Assembly: GCA_015478945.1 (NCBI GenBank)
Contig: JABUQX010021258.1
Coordinates: 1 to 10,000, forward strand
Length of the DNA stretch: 10,000 nt
Origin: Trachelipus rathkii
Taxonomy: Eukaryota > Arthropoda > Malacostraca > Isopoda > Trachelipodidae
Direction of reading: 5' to 3'
The position numbers and the translations under genes were made by a program. The notes under the pieces are model-generated. The model had not been told where the DNA came from. It made no database searches and saw only the letters and a program-made list of their open reading frames with translations. This document shows positions 1-7,115 of the stretch, one piece after another; position 1 is the stretch's first letter; each line of letters opens with the position of its first letter.

Positions 1-22
1 AGAGAGGGATATAATATATATT

Positions 23-118
23 TAGGGGCGTAGCGCCAGGGGGGGGCTGGAGGGGGGCTGAGCCCCCCCGAATTTTTCGACAGTTGGGGGGAGGGGGAAA
101 TTTTTTTTTCAGCAGAAA
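23..118 (+). repeat. Putative left terminal region of a hAT-type DNA transposon
   Basis: A sharply G/C-rich island in AT-rich DNA. Bases 24-40 read AGGGGCGTAGCGCCAGG, which resembles the start of the right terminus read inward from 4974 (CAGGGCCCGTAGCCAGG). Both ends continue into runs of G and a CTGAGCC motif. Bases 52-68 form a short perfect hairpin (GGGGGGCT, one loop base, AGCCCCCC). G-rich subterminal sequence after CAGGG-like ends is typical of hAT elements encoding DUF4371/ZMYM-type transposases, and such a transposase remnant lies at 2733-4560. The first base is T rather than C, and the flanks are AT repeats, so an 8-bp target duplication cannot be judged. It could instead be the end of a separate copy. 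Confidence 0.5.
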
Positions 119-129
119 AAACTAAATAA

Positions 130-131
<2 letters not shown>

Positions 132-200
<69 letters not shown>

Positions 201-226
201 TAATATATATATATAATATATATATA

Positions 227-299
<73 letters not shown>

Positions 300-307
300 T
301 ATATAAT

Positions 308-385
<78 letters not shown>
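132..385. repeat. (AT)n microsatellite
   Basis: About 250 bases of nearly pure AT dinucleotide, broken only by occasional phase slips (TAATATA). It separates the putative hAT terminus on the left from the Penelope-like inverted repeat on the right. There is no coding potential. Confidence 0.97.
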
Positions 386-386
<1 letters not shown>

Positions 387-448
387 TTTGGTTATAGACC
401 CTATGTTGCTCTTAGGTTATTTACGACAAGCACATATTTTAAAATCAC

Positions 449-454
449 TTTATT
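449..454 (-). promoter_or_regulatory. Polyadenylation signal AATAAA of the minus-strand PLE copy
   Basis: TTTATT on the + strand is AATAAA on the minus strand. It lies about 45 bases before the outer end of the left arm (405) and about 100 bases after the PLE stop codon, a sensible position for 3'-end processing. The same hexamer occurs at the mirrored position in the right arm. Confidence 0.5.
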
Positions 455-485
455 AATTTAAAAACATTAAAATTTTAATGCAAGC

Positions 486-510
486 TTTCGTCTTAATGAC
501 CTTTTTCAAG
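486..510 (-). ncRNA. Degenerate hammerhead-ribozyme-like core in PLE 3' region (left arm)
   Basis: On the minus strand this reads CTTGAAAAA, then GTC-ATTAA-GAC (a 3-bp stem with a 5-base loop), then GAAA. That is the order of the hammerhead catalytic core: CUGANGA, stem II, GAAA. Penelope-like elements are known to carry hammerhead motifs in their terminal regions. Here the first core box deviates (CUUGAAA instead of CUGANGA), and I could not assign a convincing stem I, stem III or cleavage site. It is probably an inactive relic of the family motif. Confidence 0.35.
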
Positions 511-556
511 CACAGACAATACGTAATGATCTATTGATTTTTTCTCTTTTGTGAAT

Positions 557-1236
557 TCATCTGTTAGTAGGTTGATCTTCCAATAAACTTTTGTAGTAGG
601 GTGATATTTGCATAATTTTGTTCTGAATTTTTTCTATTGTGTAATCTCCAGGACAGCGGTTGTAGTTGGGAAGGTTATGTATACAAAAGGCTTCTGTAAT
701 TTTTCTTTTATTGGTGTCATGTATGTTTCTGATGCTTGTCATGTTTTGAATGTTTATTTGGTGGTTTTGTGTTAGTCTATGATGTGTGAGAGCAGAATTT
801 TCCTGGTGTGTATCAAGATCGTGTTTGTGTTGGTATTTCCTGCGGTTAAAGTCTATTGTTTCGCCATAATAGCTATTGTCACAATTGTTGCAGGGTATTT
901 TGTAAAGTCGGGGGGGTTTAGTTTTGATTTGGGGGGTTTTAAGACTTTTTTTAATTAGAATATTATTGGAGTGTATTAGTTGTATATGGTTTGGTATGAT
1001 CTTTTTTATGTTGTTAATGTTTATGTTTGGTATCGGTATGTATGTTTTATGTGTATTGTGTTGAAAGGTATTTGTATCATATATTTTTTTTTCTATGCGT
1101 TTTTGTAAGCTTTGTAAATTATGTTGGGGGGATGTTTGAGTTTTAGGAAGGTGTTTTTTAGAAATTCTGTTTCTTGATGTAAGTGTGTAGGAGAGCAGAT
1201 TTTGAAAACCCGTAGGTAGAGTGCTGACTTTTAGTG
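557..1236 (-). pseudogene. Penelope-like element ORF fragment: linker plus GIY-YIG endonuclease
   Basis: This is the C-terminal part of a Penelope-like retroelement protein. The open frame formally extends to an ATG at 1306, but its first roughly 23 codons (1237-1306) are antisense of the other arm, so that start is an artefact of the palindrome. Numbering from that ATG, a Lys/Asn-rich linker spans roughly residues 24-130. The endonuclease follows: Tyr135-Lys-Ile with a CNNC zinc-type pair at Cys139/Cys142, then YYGET at 146-150 (the two halves of the GIY-YIG motif). An Arg/His-rich helix (NRRKYQHKH, 154-162) and a conserved Glu at 206 (ITEAFCIH) complete the motif set. In the family this domain nicks target DNA to prime reverse transcription. 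The endonuclease motifs are uninterrupted to the TGA at 557, but the upstream reverse transcriptase is missing. Low GC and Asn/Lys/Ile-rich codons match the AT-rich surroundings. Confidence 0.85.
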
Positions 1237-1535
1237 TAGACTTTAACCGCAGGAAATACCAACACAAACACGATCTTGATACACACCAGGAAAATTCTGC
1301 TCTCACACATCATAGACTAACACAAAACCACCAAATAAACATTCAAAACATGACAAGCATCAGAAACATACATGACACCAATAAAAGAAAAATTACAGAA
1401 GCCTTTTGTATATATAACCTTCCCAACTACAACCGCTGTCCTGAAGATTACACAATAGAAAAAATTCAGAACAAAATTATGCAAATATCACCCTACTATA
1501 AAAGTTTATTGGAAGATCAACCTACTAACAGATGA
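1237..1535 (+). pseudogene. Second, shorter copy of the PLE endonuclease C-terminus (inverted arm)
   Basis: This is the plus-strand copy of the last ~98 codons of the fragment at 557-1236. It begins mid-domain at DFNRRKYQHKHD, so the GIY and YIG tyrosines are absent and it cannot form an active nuclease. The in-frame ATG at 1221 lies in the spacer, outside the homologous arm, and is incidental. Compared with the minus-strand copy the protein differs by His to Tyr (IHNLP/IYNLP) and Gly to Glu (CPGDY/CPEDY), with a third, silent change. It ends at the matching TGA (1533-1535) and is followed by the matching 3' UTR. This arm is evidence for the rearrangement rather than a functional gene. Confidence 0.85.
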
Positions 1536-1581
1536 ATTCACAAAAGAGAAAAAATCAATAGATCATTACGTATTGTCTGTG

Positions 1582-1606
1582 CTTGAAAAAGGTCATTAAG
1601 ACGAAA
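1582..1606 (+). ncRNA. Degenerate hammerhead-ribozyme-like core in PLE 3' region (right arm)
   Basis: Identical in sequence to the motif at 486-510 but on the plus strand. The degenerate first core box lies at 1582-1590, stem II is GTC/GAC around ATTAA, and GAAA is at 1603-1606. A 16-bp perfect palindrome, CATTAAAATTTTAATG, follows at 1612-1627. The first core box is altered and the outer stems are unclear, so self-cleavage is doubtful. Confidence 0.35.
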
Positions 1607-1637
1607 GCTTGCATTAAAATTTTAATGTTTTTAAATT

Positions 1638-1643
1638 AATAAA
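1638..1643 (+). promoter_or_regulatory. Polyadenylation signal AATAAA of the plus-strand PLE arm
   Basis: AATAAA lies about 44 bases before the end of the right arm (1687), mirroring 449-454. In DNA this AT-rich the hexamer is common by chance, but it is identical in both arms and sits near the shared 3' boundary. Confidence 0.5.
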
Positions 1644-1747
1644 GTGATTTTAAAATATGTGCTTGTCGTAAATAACCTAAGAACAACTAGCTATCTATTA
1701 ACTTATTTTACACGACTCCTCGATTAAGAGCTTGATTGCCAGTGATG

Positions 1748-1777
1748 ATATATATATATATATATATAATATTATAA

Positions 1778-1848
<71 letters not shown>

Positions 1849-1860
1849 TTTATATAATAT

Positions 1861-1895
<35 letters not shown>
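1748..1895. repeat. (AT)n microsatellite
   Basis: About 148 bases of AT dinucleotide with a few interruptions (ATAATATTATAAG, TATTTATATG). The Tyr/Ile-only open frame that crosses it is a by-product of the repeat. The 60 bases before it (1688-1747) are ordinary AT-rich sequence between the PLE arm and the repeat, with no recognisable feature. Confidence 0.96.
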
Positions 1896-1896
1896 A

Positions 1897-1976
1897 GTAG
1901 GTGTTAAATATTGCATAATAGCAATTTATTATTTAGATGTTAAATAAAGAACATAAGTTGGAAGGTAAAGAATTAC
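1897..1976 (+). repeat. Left terminal inverted repeat of the foldback element
   Basis: An 80-bp arm that pairs with 2146-2225 with one mismatch. The outer end is GTAGGTGTTAAATATTGC and the inner end is GGAAGGTAAAGAATTAC. Confidence 0.85.
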
Positions 1977-1979
1977 TGC

Positions 1980-2054
1980 CTTCTCCGGGATTGAACCACG
2001 CATGGTTGAGAATGAGGCAATATGCCTCGATGCTTTACGACTGAGCTATCCTTC
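1980..2054 (-). tRNA. tRNA-like (SINE-type) sequence, copy 1, not a functional tRNA
   Basis: Read on the minus strand, it has a box A-like TAGCTCAGTCGTAAAGCA (2048 down to 2031) and a box B-like GGTTCAATCCC (1997 down to 1987). The spacing between them is about right for an internal pol III promoter. The acceptor-like start (GAAGGAT) has no complementary 3' partner, and the T-arm stem pairs only next to the loop. It is therefore a tRNA-derived relic, as in SINE heads, rather than a working tRNA. I assign no anticodon. Confidence 0.5.
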
Positions 2055-2145
2055 AACCCAAAAAAGTTGATTAAAGAACAGTTTTAAAGCAATCGAGTTC
2101 GCTTTCACGGCGACATCACAGGTTGTGTTGGTTTATCCTATCCCT

Positions 2146-2225
2146 GTAATTCTTTACCTTCCAACTTATGTTCTTTATTTAACATCTAAATAATAAATTG
2201 CGATTATGCAATATTTAACACCTAC
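2146..2225 (-). repeat. Right terminal inverted repeat of the foldback element
   Basis: The reverse complement of 1897-1976 over all 80 bases with one mismatch and no gaps. Pairing stops at 1977/2145 on the inside and at 1896/2226 on the outside, so the boundaries are sharp. Confidence 0.85.
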
Positions 2226-2238
2226 ATATTATTAAGAA

Positions 2239-2445
2239 CGAGGGATAGGACAGGCTGGACACCTGGTGATGTCGCCTTGAAGGTAACTCGATTGCTTTAA
2301 AACTGTTCTTGAACTCAACTTTTTGGGTTGAGGGATAGCTCAGTCGTAAAGCATCGAGCATATTGTCCTCATTTCGCAACATGCGGTGGTTCAATCCCGA
2401 AGAAATCAGGAAATTCTTTATACCTTCCAACTAACGTTCTATGAC
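2239..2445 (+). mobile_element. Diverged second copy of the tRNA-like element, inverted relative to copy 1
   Basis: Shared landmarks with the minus strand of 1897-2225, in the same order, are AGGGATAGGA, GGTGATGTCGCC, CTCGATTGCTTTAAAACTG, TTTTGGGTTGAGGGATAGCT, TCGTAAAGCATCGAG and TACCTTCCAACT. It carries small indels and many substitutions. The homology fades at about 2440 (CCTTCCAACTAACGTTCT), within what would be the terminal repeat of copy 1, so this copy lacks the outer 40-50 bp and is truncated. The two copies sit head to head with almost no spacer. Confidence 0.65.
2330..2404 (+). tRNA. tRNA-like (SINE-type) sequence, copy 2, not a functional tRNA
   Basis: The box A-like TAGCTCAGTCGTAAAGCA at 2336-2353 is identical to copy 1, and so is the box B-like GGTTCAATCCC at 2388-2398. 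The two boxes are conserved while the sequence between them has diverged. The acceptor stem (GAGGGAT) again lacks a 3' partner and the T-stem is imperfect, so I read this as a tRNA-derived relic. Confidence 0.5.
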
Positions 2446-2458
2446 CCAAAATAATATA

Positions 2459-2471
2459 CTAATATATATAT

Positions 2472-2515
<44 letters not shown>

Positions 2516-2576
2516 TTAATATATATAATATATAATATATATATATATAGTATATATATATATATATAATATATAT

Positions 2577-2627
<51 letters not shown>

Positions 2628-2642
2628 TATTTTATATTATAT

Positions 2643-2726
<84 letters not shown>
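2459..2726. repeat. (AT)n microsatellite
   Basis: About 268 bases of AT dinucleotide with phase slips and short TTTATATTATATTATAA interruptions. The hAT coding remnant begins within a few bases of its right edge, where the missing N-terminal part of the transposase would be expected. Confidence 0.97.
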
Positions 2727-2728
<2 letters not shown>

Positions 2729-2732
2729 ATAA

Positions 2733-4560
2733 TATTGAAGCTCTTATTCAGAAAAAAATCGAAAGCATAGACAAACAACTGGACACTCAAAATAAGAAAA
2801 ATGTGAAGGAAAATAGAGAAAAACTTGTACCAATAATTGAAACTATACGTTTATGTGGCCAGCAAGGTCTTGCATTAAGGGGCTCAAGTGACTCTGGACG
2901 TATTGAATTATCAACTCCAGCTGGAAAATGACTGAAGCCTTCTTAGGTTTTGAAGCAAATGGAGGTGGACCAGGTTTTCAAAACCTCTTACTTCTATCAT
3001 CCAAAAATTCAATGTATACGAGTCCGATGATATAAAATGAAATCATACAGTAATTTAATCAGCTTATACAAAGGAAAATAGTGGAAGAAGTTAATAAAAA
3101 CAAAAAAATTTTCAGCATTAGCTGATGAAACAACGGATATTTCTCAAACAGAAACAGTTTTTTCATCTTTGGTAAGGTACGCGATTGGTGGTGATAGAGG
3201 TGATACTCCTTTTACTTTAAAAGAGGATTTTTTATCATTTGTTCCGGATTATGATACCTCAGGGAAAGCATTGGCAAAATGTTAATTTTGGAGAGACTCG
3301 CTTTACTTTAAAATTAAATTAGAAAAATGCAGAGGCCAAGGCTATGATGGAGCTCTTCATGAGAGGCGAATTTCGGGATGCAATCTGTTATTCGGAATGA
3401 GTATCCTAAAGTTCTATACACACATTGTGTAGCACATTGTTTAAATCTATGTCTCCCAGACTCTTCTAAAATTCAGGCAATTCGAAACGTCTTAGGATTC
3501 ATCTCTGAAATATGCACTTTTTTTCGATCGAGTCCGAAGCGCACAAAACTTCTGGAAGATAAAATAAAAGAGTTTTCTAGTAACCAAAATAACAAGAGGT
3601 TCAAAAAGATATGTGCGTGACCAGATGGTGTGGAACAGCATGAAGCGGTTTTCCTTTTAAAGAGACTCTTGAGCCAATATTTGCGTCATTGGAAGAAATA
3701 AAAGAATTGCCTGGTGAATTATCACAGAAAGCTACTCCGTTTTTTGAATTCCAATCAGTAATTTTGAATTTTTAAAATAACTTTATTCGGTTTTATGTAA
3801 ATTCTTTGGAATAACCTACACCTTGTCTAAACAGTTACAGAGTGTCCATTTTGACATTGTCTGTGCAATAAACTTAGTGAAAGACATTATTCAACTTCTC
3901 GAAAAAGATAGACAAAATGCAGACACAGAGTTTAAAACCATATTCACACAAGCTAAAAAATGTATGCGACAGGCTTAGGTGTTGAAATAACATTCCAAGA
4001 GCTACGAAGTTTCAGAAACATCGTTGTAATGTGCCAACATCAGATCCCGAATCATAATACCGCATCTCAGTTTTTTTTCCGTTTATTGATGATCTGATTT
4101 TTTTCGTTGACTGATCGATTCTCTCTCATGAAACCATATTTTCACTTCAATATATATTTTACCAGAATGTGCAATGTACCTTATAAGCAAATTGAAAAAA
4201 GCATCCTCTTTTATAAAAACGACCTTCCAGACCCTCACGAGGATACACTAAAGGAGATTGGTGTCTCTGGCAGCGTAAATTGGCTGCTAGAAAATTGAAA
4301 AACGCACACTAACTGGGTGCGATTCGGTGCTTTGGCTGAAGGGGTTGGCACGGAAAAAACAGTAAAGAACCTTTTCGACATTAAGGCGTTTGAAAACGTA
4401 TTTACGGAATAGTACTGGAGAGGACGCATTACAGGTCTGGGGCTTTACTGTCAAATCATCGAGATCTCAGCATGCAGGGGAAGTCCAGGCAATGATACAA
4501 TTTATGTGCGTTAGAATCATCCTCTCAGTAAAAAGCAAGCGAAACTGAGACATATTGACC
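2733..4560 (+). pseudogene. hAT-family (DUF4371 / ZMYM-like) transposase, heavily decayed
   Basis: This is a remnant of a cut-and-paste transposase, readable in all three plus frames with many stops and frameshifts. Landmarks in order: PIIETIRLCGQQGLALRG (about 2830-2883), the DUF4371 opening; FSALADETTDIS (3109-3144), which holds the first catalytic Asp region; CRGQGYDGA (3328-3354), with the second catalytic Asp in GYDGA. Then comes an open 80-codon stretch (3378-3620) with THCVAHCLNLCL and FFRSSPKR; TRW (3620-3628); YRISVFFPFIDDL-like sequence (about 4060-4100) continuing to TDRFSLMKP. Finally TFSTLRRLKTYLRNSTGED (4369-4425) shifts into RITGLGLY (4425-4448), the C-terminal dimerisation region. 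The N-terminal TTF/BED-type zinc finger is missing and (AT)n lies in its place. In-frame stops occur early (TGA at about 2930). The family identification is secure, but no function remains. Confidence 0.85.
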
Positions 4561-4631
4561 TTAAAAACGAGGGTGGTAATTTTCTTTTAATGAGTAATTA
4601 TGATGGTATATTATTTATCAATATATATTAA

Positions 4632-4670
<39 letters not shown>

Positions 4671-4765
4671 TATTTATATATTAAAAAAATATTAATATAA
4701 TTATTTTAATAAATTAATTTATAATAACAATATTTAAAATAATTAGAATTTATTTGTAAATTATC

Positions 4766-4796
<31 letters not shown>

Positions 4797-4907
4797 TAAT
4801 ATAATATATATTTTAATCTTTATAGTATGTTCATATTATTAGGTAGTTTTATATTTATACGATCTATATTATGATTTAGTCTCTGATTTTTAACTTTCAT
4901 TTTTAAA
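4561..4907 (+). other. AT-rich 3' untranslated/subterminal region of the hAT element
   Basis: Noncoding, very AT-rich DNA between the last transposase homology and the right terminus. It contains two short (AT)n tracts (about 4617-4668 and 4764-4791) that may be later expansions. I see no gene or other motif. Confidence 0.5.
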
Positions 4908-4974
4908 TGTCAATCCTACGTCTTGCGAACGGCTCAGGCCCCCCCGAAAATAAAATTCCTGGCTACGGGCCCTG
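4908..4974 (-). repeat. Putative right terminal inverted repeat of the hAT element
   Basis: The + strand ends GGCTACGGGCCCTG at 4974. Read inward on the minus strand it starts CAGGGCCCGTAGCCAGG, continues AATTTTATTTTC and a GGGGGGG run, then CCTGAGCC. This CAGGG…GTAGCCAGG followed by a G-run is the typical terminal pattern of hAT elements with DUF4371 transposases. It lies about 410 bp downstream of the transposase remnant in the correct orientation. The matching left end is probably at 23-118. AT repeat follows immediately at 4975, obscuring any target-site duplication. Confidence 0.65.
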
Positions 4975-7029
4975 ATATATATATATATATTACACTTTAT
5001 ATTTATTTAAATTATATATAGCTATATATATTAATTATAATTATATGGTTTTACCTCTATTTTCTATTATCTTTTTTTTATTTATCATTACTTTATTCTA
5101 CCTTATATAATTTTGTTTTTATGAGGTAGTATGTTACGTGGTGTGTTTTCTATCTAATACACTTAATCTTGATATAGTGTTTTTTATAGTATTAGTTATT
5201 TAGTATATATATATATTATAACCTATAATATAGAAATGGACCTGTAGATTGCATATTCTATTACGTAAAATTCGCGAATCATTCGCCATATTTTTGATAT
5301 TTTATTTCGGTATTGACGGAATTTTTTTGTTCGATATTGCAAACCATATTTTTTTATCTTATCACCGAAAAAAAAATACAGCTGCCACTCGTTTATTTTA
5401 TCTCCAAATTTGACTGCATAGGATATTATGCATGCTCTCAGTTTCAAATTTCTTTCATTTTAACTACAGTTATGTTTTACTGCCTTTTAAGAGTGGTGAT
5501 AGGTGTTATTCTGTGAAGATGTCTGTTCCGGGTTACTCATTTGCCAAACATGGTGAAGTGTGATATTACCTATTCATATATGGTCAAACACAACCTAGTT
5601 AGTCTAAGAGGGTGGTTATTTTCGATCTGTCATATCCGATGATAAGGCTAAGTGCAAACTATGTGAGCATTATTATTTACCCCCTGAGGAGAGGGGGACG
5701 GAGCTTAGTTTTCAAGTCTTCGAGAAGACCGCATTCTCAAAATTTAAGCCTATATTTTGAGGAGCAGTTCAAACGGAGCATGTGGGATTTGCCGAAGTGG
5801 TGTGGAAAGAAGTATTTGATTTAAAAAGGGTATTATATCAAAAGCGTGAAGGCATCCACCAATTTTTTGTTCCGAGATTCTCTTGTAAAAGTAAAGTCTA
5901 GCAACTTGCGGTCCGAAAGAATACAAACTTAAATCTGGGGTAATTGCAATCTTGTATCCAAAATTATTCTACGGGTTAGATTTTAGAACTCCAGAATTAG
6001 AACGAGATCGTATCTTTTCCATGTGTTCACTACTCAGTTCGGTTTGATATGGTATAATGTTGGGGCATTATAATGCTTAGGCCATTATTTAACTTGAAAA
6101 GACATCTGGAATATAGTTTAGTGTGTTAAAAATAGAATATTTTTTGGAAGAAGTGTGGGCTCTAACTATTTTGGTATCCGTATTACCGCGGAATATAAAA
6201 AAAAAATATTCGGTAACTTTCATATTTATTACTTCTCAGAGATTAGCCTTTATGTCTATGTCAATATATTGTAGATGGTTTCCGCATTATGAGGACTTTT
6301 GTATATGTATTGTATACATAAACTACTTCATTCATATAGCATTCTAATGTTGTTTGTGTATGTTCTTTGTCAGCTCTGTGTGCGCTACATAATGGAAATA
6401 AATTTTTTTCTTATAACATCGTCTACTGTGCATTCCGCTGATCTATGTCCATCTAAAGAAATATTTTCACAATCGCCTATTTTTATTGATGACAACGTCA
6501 GAGTAGTTTGTGTAACGGTATGGTTGAGTATCCATTTTCCACCATAGTGAGTATTATTATATATATGTACTATATATATATATATATGATGATTATCATT
6601 TTATATAGGGTAACGTGATATATTGTATTATATAGCTTATAGTATAATTATTCTCTTATCAGTAATAAACTACTTTCTCATTGGTAGGAATTTTGCACAG
6701 GACCTTAAAATTAATTTAATTTAAATTTAAAGTTTTTTATGTTACTCTAAACAAATTAGTTTAATTAAATTTAATGATAAAAAAATTAATTTATTAATCA
6801 AGTAATTCAATATTTATCAAAGTTACTAAATACATTAACACCTATAAAAATTATTCACTTCTTTTTACAGTAATTTTAATTAAACATCTAAAATTTGCAA
6901 ATTGGATTAAGGGAAATAATAATAATAGAGTTATATTTAATGATTATTAGATTAATAATTGGAGAGTGAGATATAATCAAGGTAGGATTAAATATATAAT
7001 AGAGTGAATAATAATGAATTAAGTTATAT
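4975..7029. other. AT-rich intergenic DNA without a convincing gene
   Basis: About 2 kb. Positions 4975-5500 and 6545-7029 are strongly AT-rich, with short (AT)n runs (for example about 4975-4991, 5206-5219 and 6568-6587) and homopolymer-like AATTTAATTT stretches at 6705-6730. Positions 5500-6540 have more mixed composition, but the open frames there are at most about 80 codons, show no domain I recognise, and are not supported by codon pattern. The only hint is the possible BED-like fragment at about 5608-5760. I see no RNA gene, promoter or transposon terminus here. Confidence 0.6.
5608..5760 (+). pseudogene. Possible fragment of a BED-type zinc finger
   Basis: A 50-codon open frame, bounded by a TAA just before 5608 and a TGA at 5758-5760, reads YFRSVISDDKAKCKLCEHYY near 5617-5676. 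An aromatic pair followed by KAKCKLC resembles the first half of BED zinc fingers, found in transposases and chromatin proteins. The second half (NLKRHL… with a later His) does not follow. A matching-looking NLKRHLE occurs only at 6091-6111. If this is real it is a broken relic of a transposase-derived gene. Chance similarity is quite possible. Confidence 0.15.
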
Positions 7030-7115
7030 ATATATACGTAATAATAATGAGATAATCAATGGAATAATAATAATAATAAAATAATAATAATAATATTAAT
7101 AATATATAATCATCA
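7030..7115 (-). repeat. (TTA)n simple-repeat tail of the LINE
   Basis: On the + strand this is interrupted (TAA)n/(AATAAT)n ending in ATAATCATCATC. On the minus strand it directly follows the LINE 3' UTR as GATGATGATTATATATTATTAATATTATT. Short simple-repeat 3' tails instead of poly(A) are typical of RTE-like LINEs, so this marks the 3' end of the retrotransposon. Confidence 0.6.

Larger units (their letters stand above)
405..1687. mobile_element. Penelope-like element arranged as a 1.28 kb inverted repeat
   Basis: Bases 405-855 and 1237-1687 are gapless reverse complements of 451 bp with four mismatches (about 99% identity). They flank a 381-bp unique spacer (856-1236). Both arms carry the 3' part of the same element: the end of the GIY-YIG endonuclease reading frame, a stop codon, about 150 bp of 3' UTR and an AATAAA signal. 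The two 3' ends point outward and the truncated 5' ends meet head to head at 1236/1237. The minus-strand copy is longer (1236 down to 405), and the plus-strand copy is only the arm 1237-1687. Inverted partial copies joined at the 5' side are known for Penelope-like elements and fit twin priming or template switching during target-primed reverse transcription. The reverse transcriptase domain is absent, so the insertion is not autonomous. The outer flanks run into AT microsatellites on both sides. Confidence 0.88.
1897..2225 (-). mobile_element. 329-bp foldback (MITE-like) element with tRNA-like core
   Basis: The ends are 80-bp inverted repeats, 1897-1976 and 2146-2225, with a single mismatch (GCATAATAGC against GCATAATCGC). 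They start GTAGGTGTTAAATATTGC and face inward. The roughly 170-bp core holds a tRNA-like segment on the minus strand (about 1980-2054) and a downstream block containing GTGATGTCGCC and CTCGATTGCTTTAAAACTG. There is no protein-coding capacity. The long terminal inverted repeats suggest a non-autonomous DNA element or a foldback element, whereas the internal pol III-like boxes suggest SINE ancestry. Both flanks are AT-rich (…ATATAA / ATATTA…), so a target duplication is uninformative. A related sequence lies immediately to the right in the opposite orientation. Confidence 0.7.

Noticed and set aside
132..385. CRISPR array or tandem satellite
   Set aside because: The repetition is a plain AT dinucleotide with no repeat-spacer structure, and the context is eukaryotic.
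405..1687. Long terminal repeats of an LTR retrotransposon
   Set aside because: The arms are inverted rather than direct, and the encoded domain is a GIY-YIG endonuclease rather than gag, protease or integrase.
405..1687. Pure sequencing or assembly palindrome artefact
   Set aside because: The arms differ at four positions and have different outer flanks, and such inverted copies are known for Penelope-like elements. I cannot exclude an artefact without reads, but it is the less likely reading.
1698..1916. A 72-codon minus-strand open frame of mostly Tyr and Ile
   Set aside because: It is the translation of the (AT)n microsatellite and has no protein character.
1980..2404. Two functional tRNA genes
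   Set aside because: Box A and box B are present, but the acceptor stems do not pair, the T-stems are weak, and both copies sit inside repeat elements.
2215..2430. A 71-codon minus-strand open frame
   Set aside because: It lies antisense over the second tRNA-like element and matches no family. The noncoding repeat explains the sequence.
4107..4298. A separate small plus-strand gene
   Set aside because: It is one open segment of the broken hAT transposase, since TDRFSLMKP continues the homology upstream. The minus-strand frame at 4235-4429 is its antisense shadow.
5223..6547. Several 67-82 codon open frames on both strands
   Set aside because: They overlap one another, are rich in AT-driven Ile/Tyr/Phe/Lys codons and carry no recognisable domain. 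They are expected by chance in this composition.
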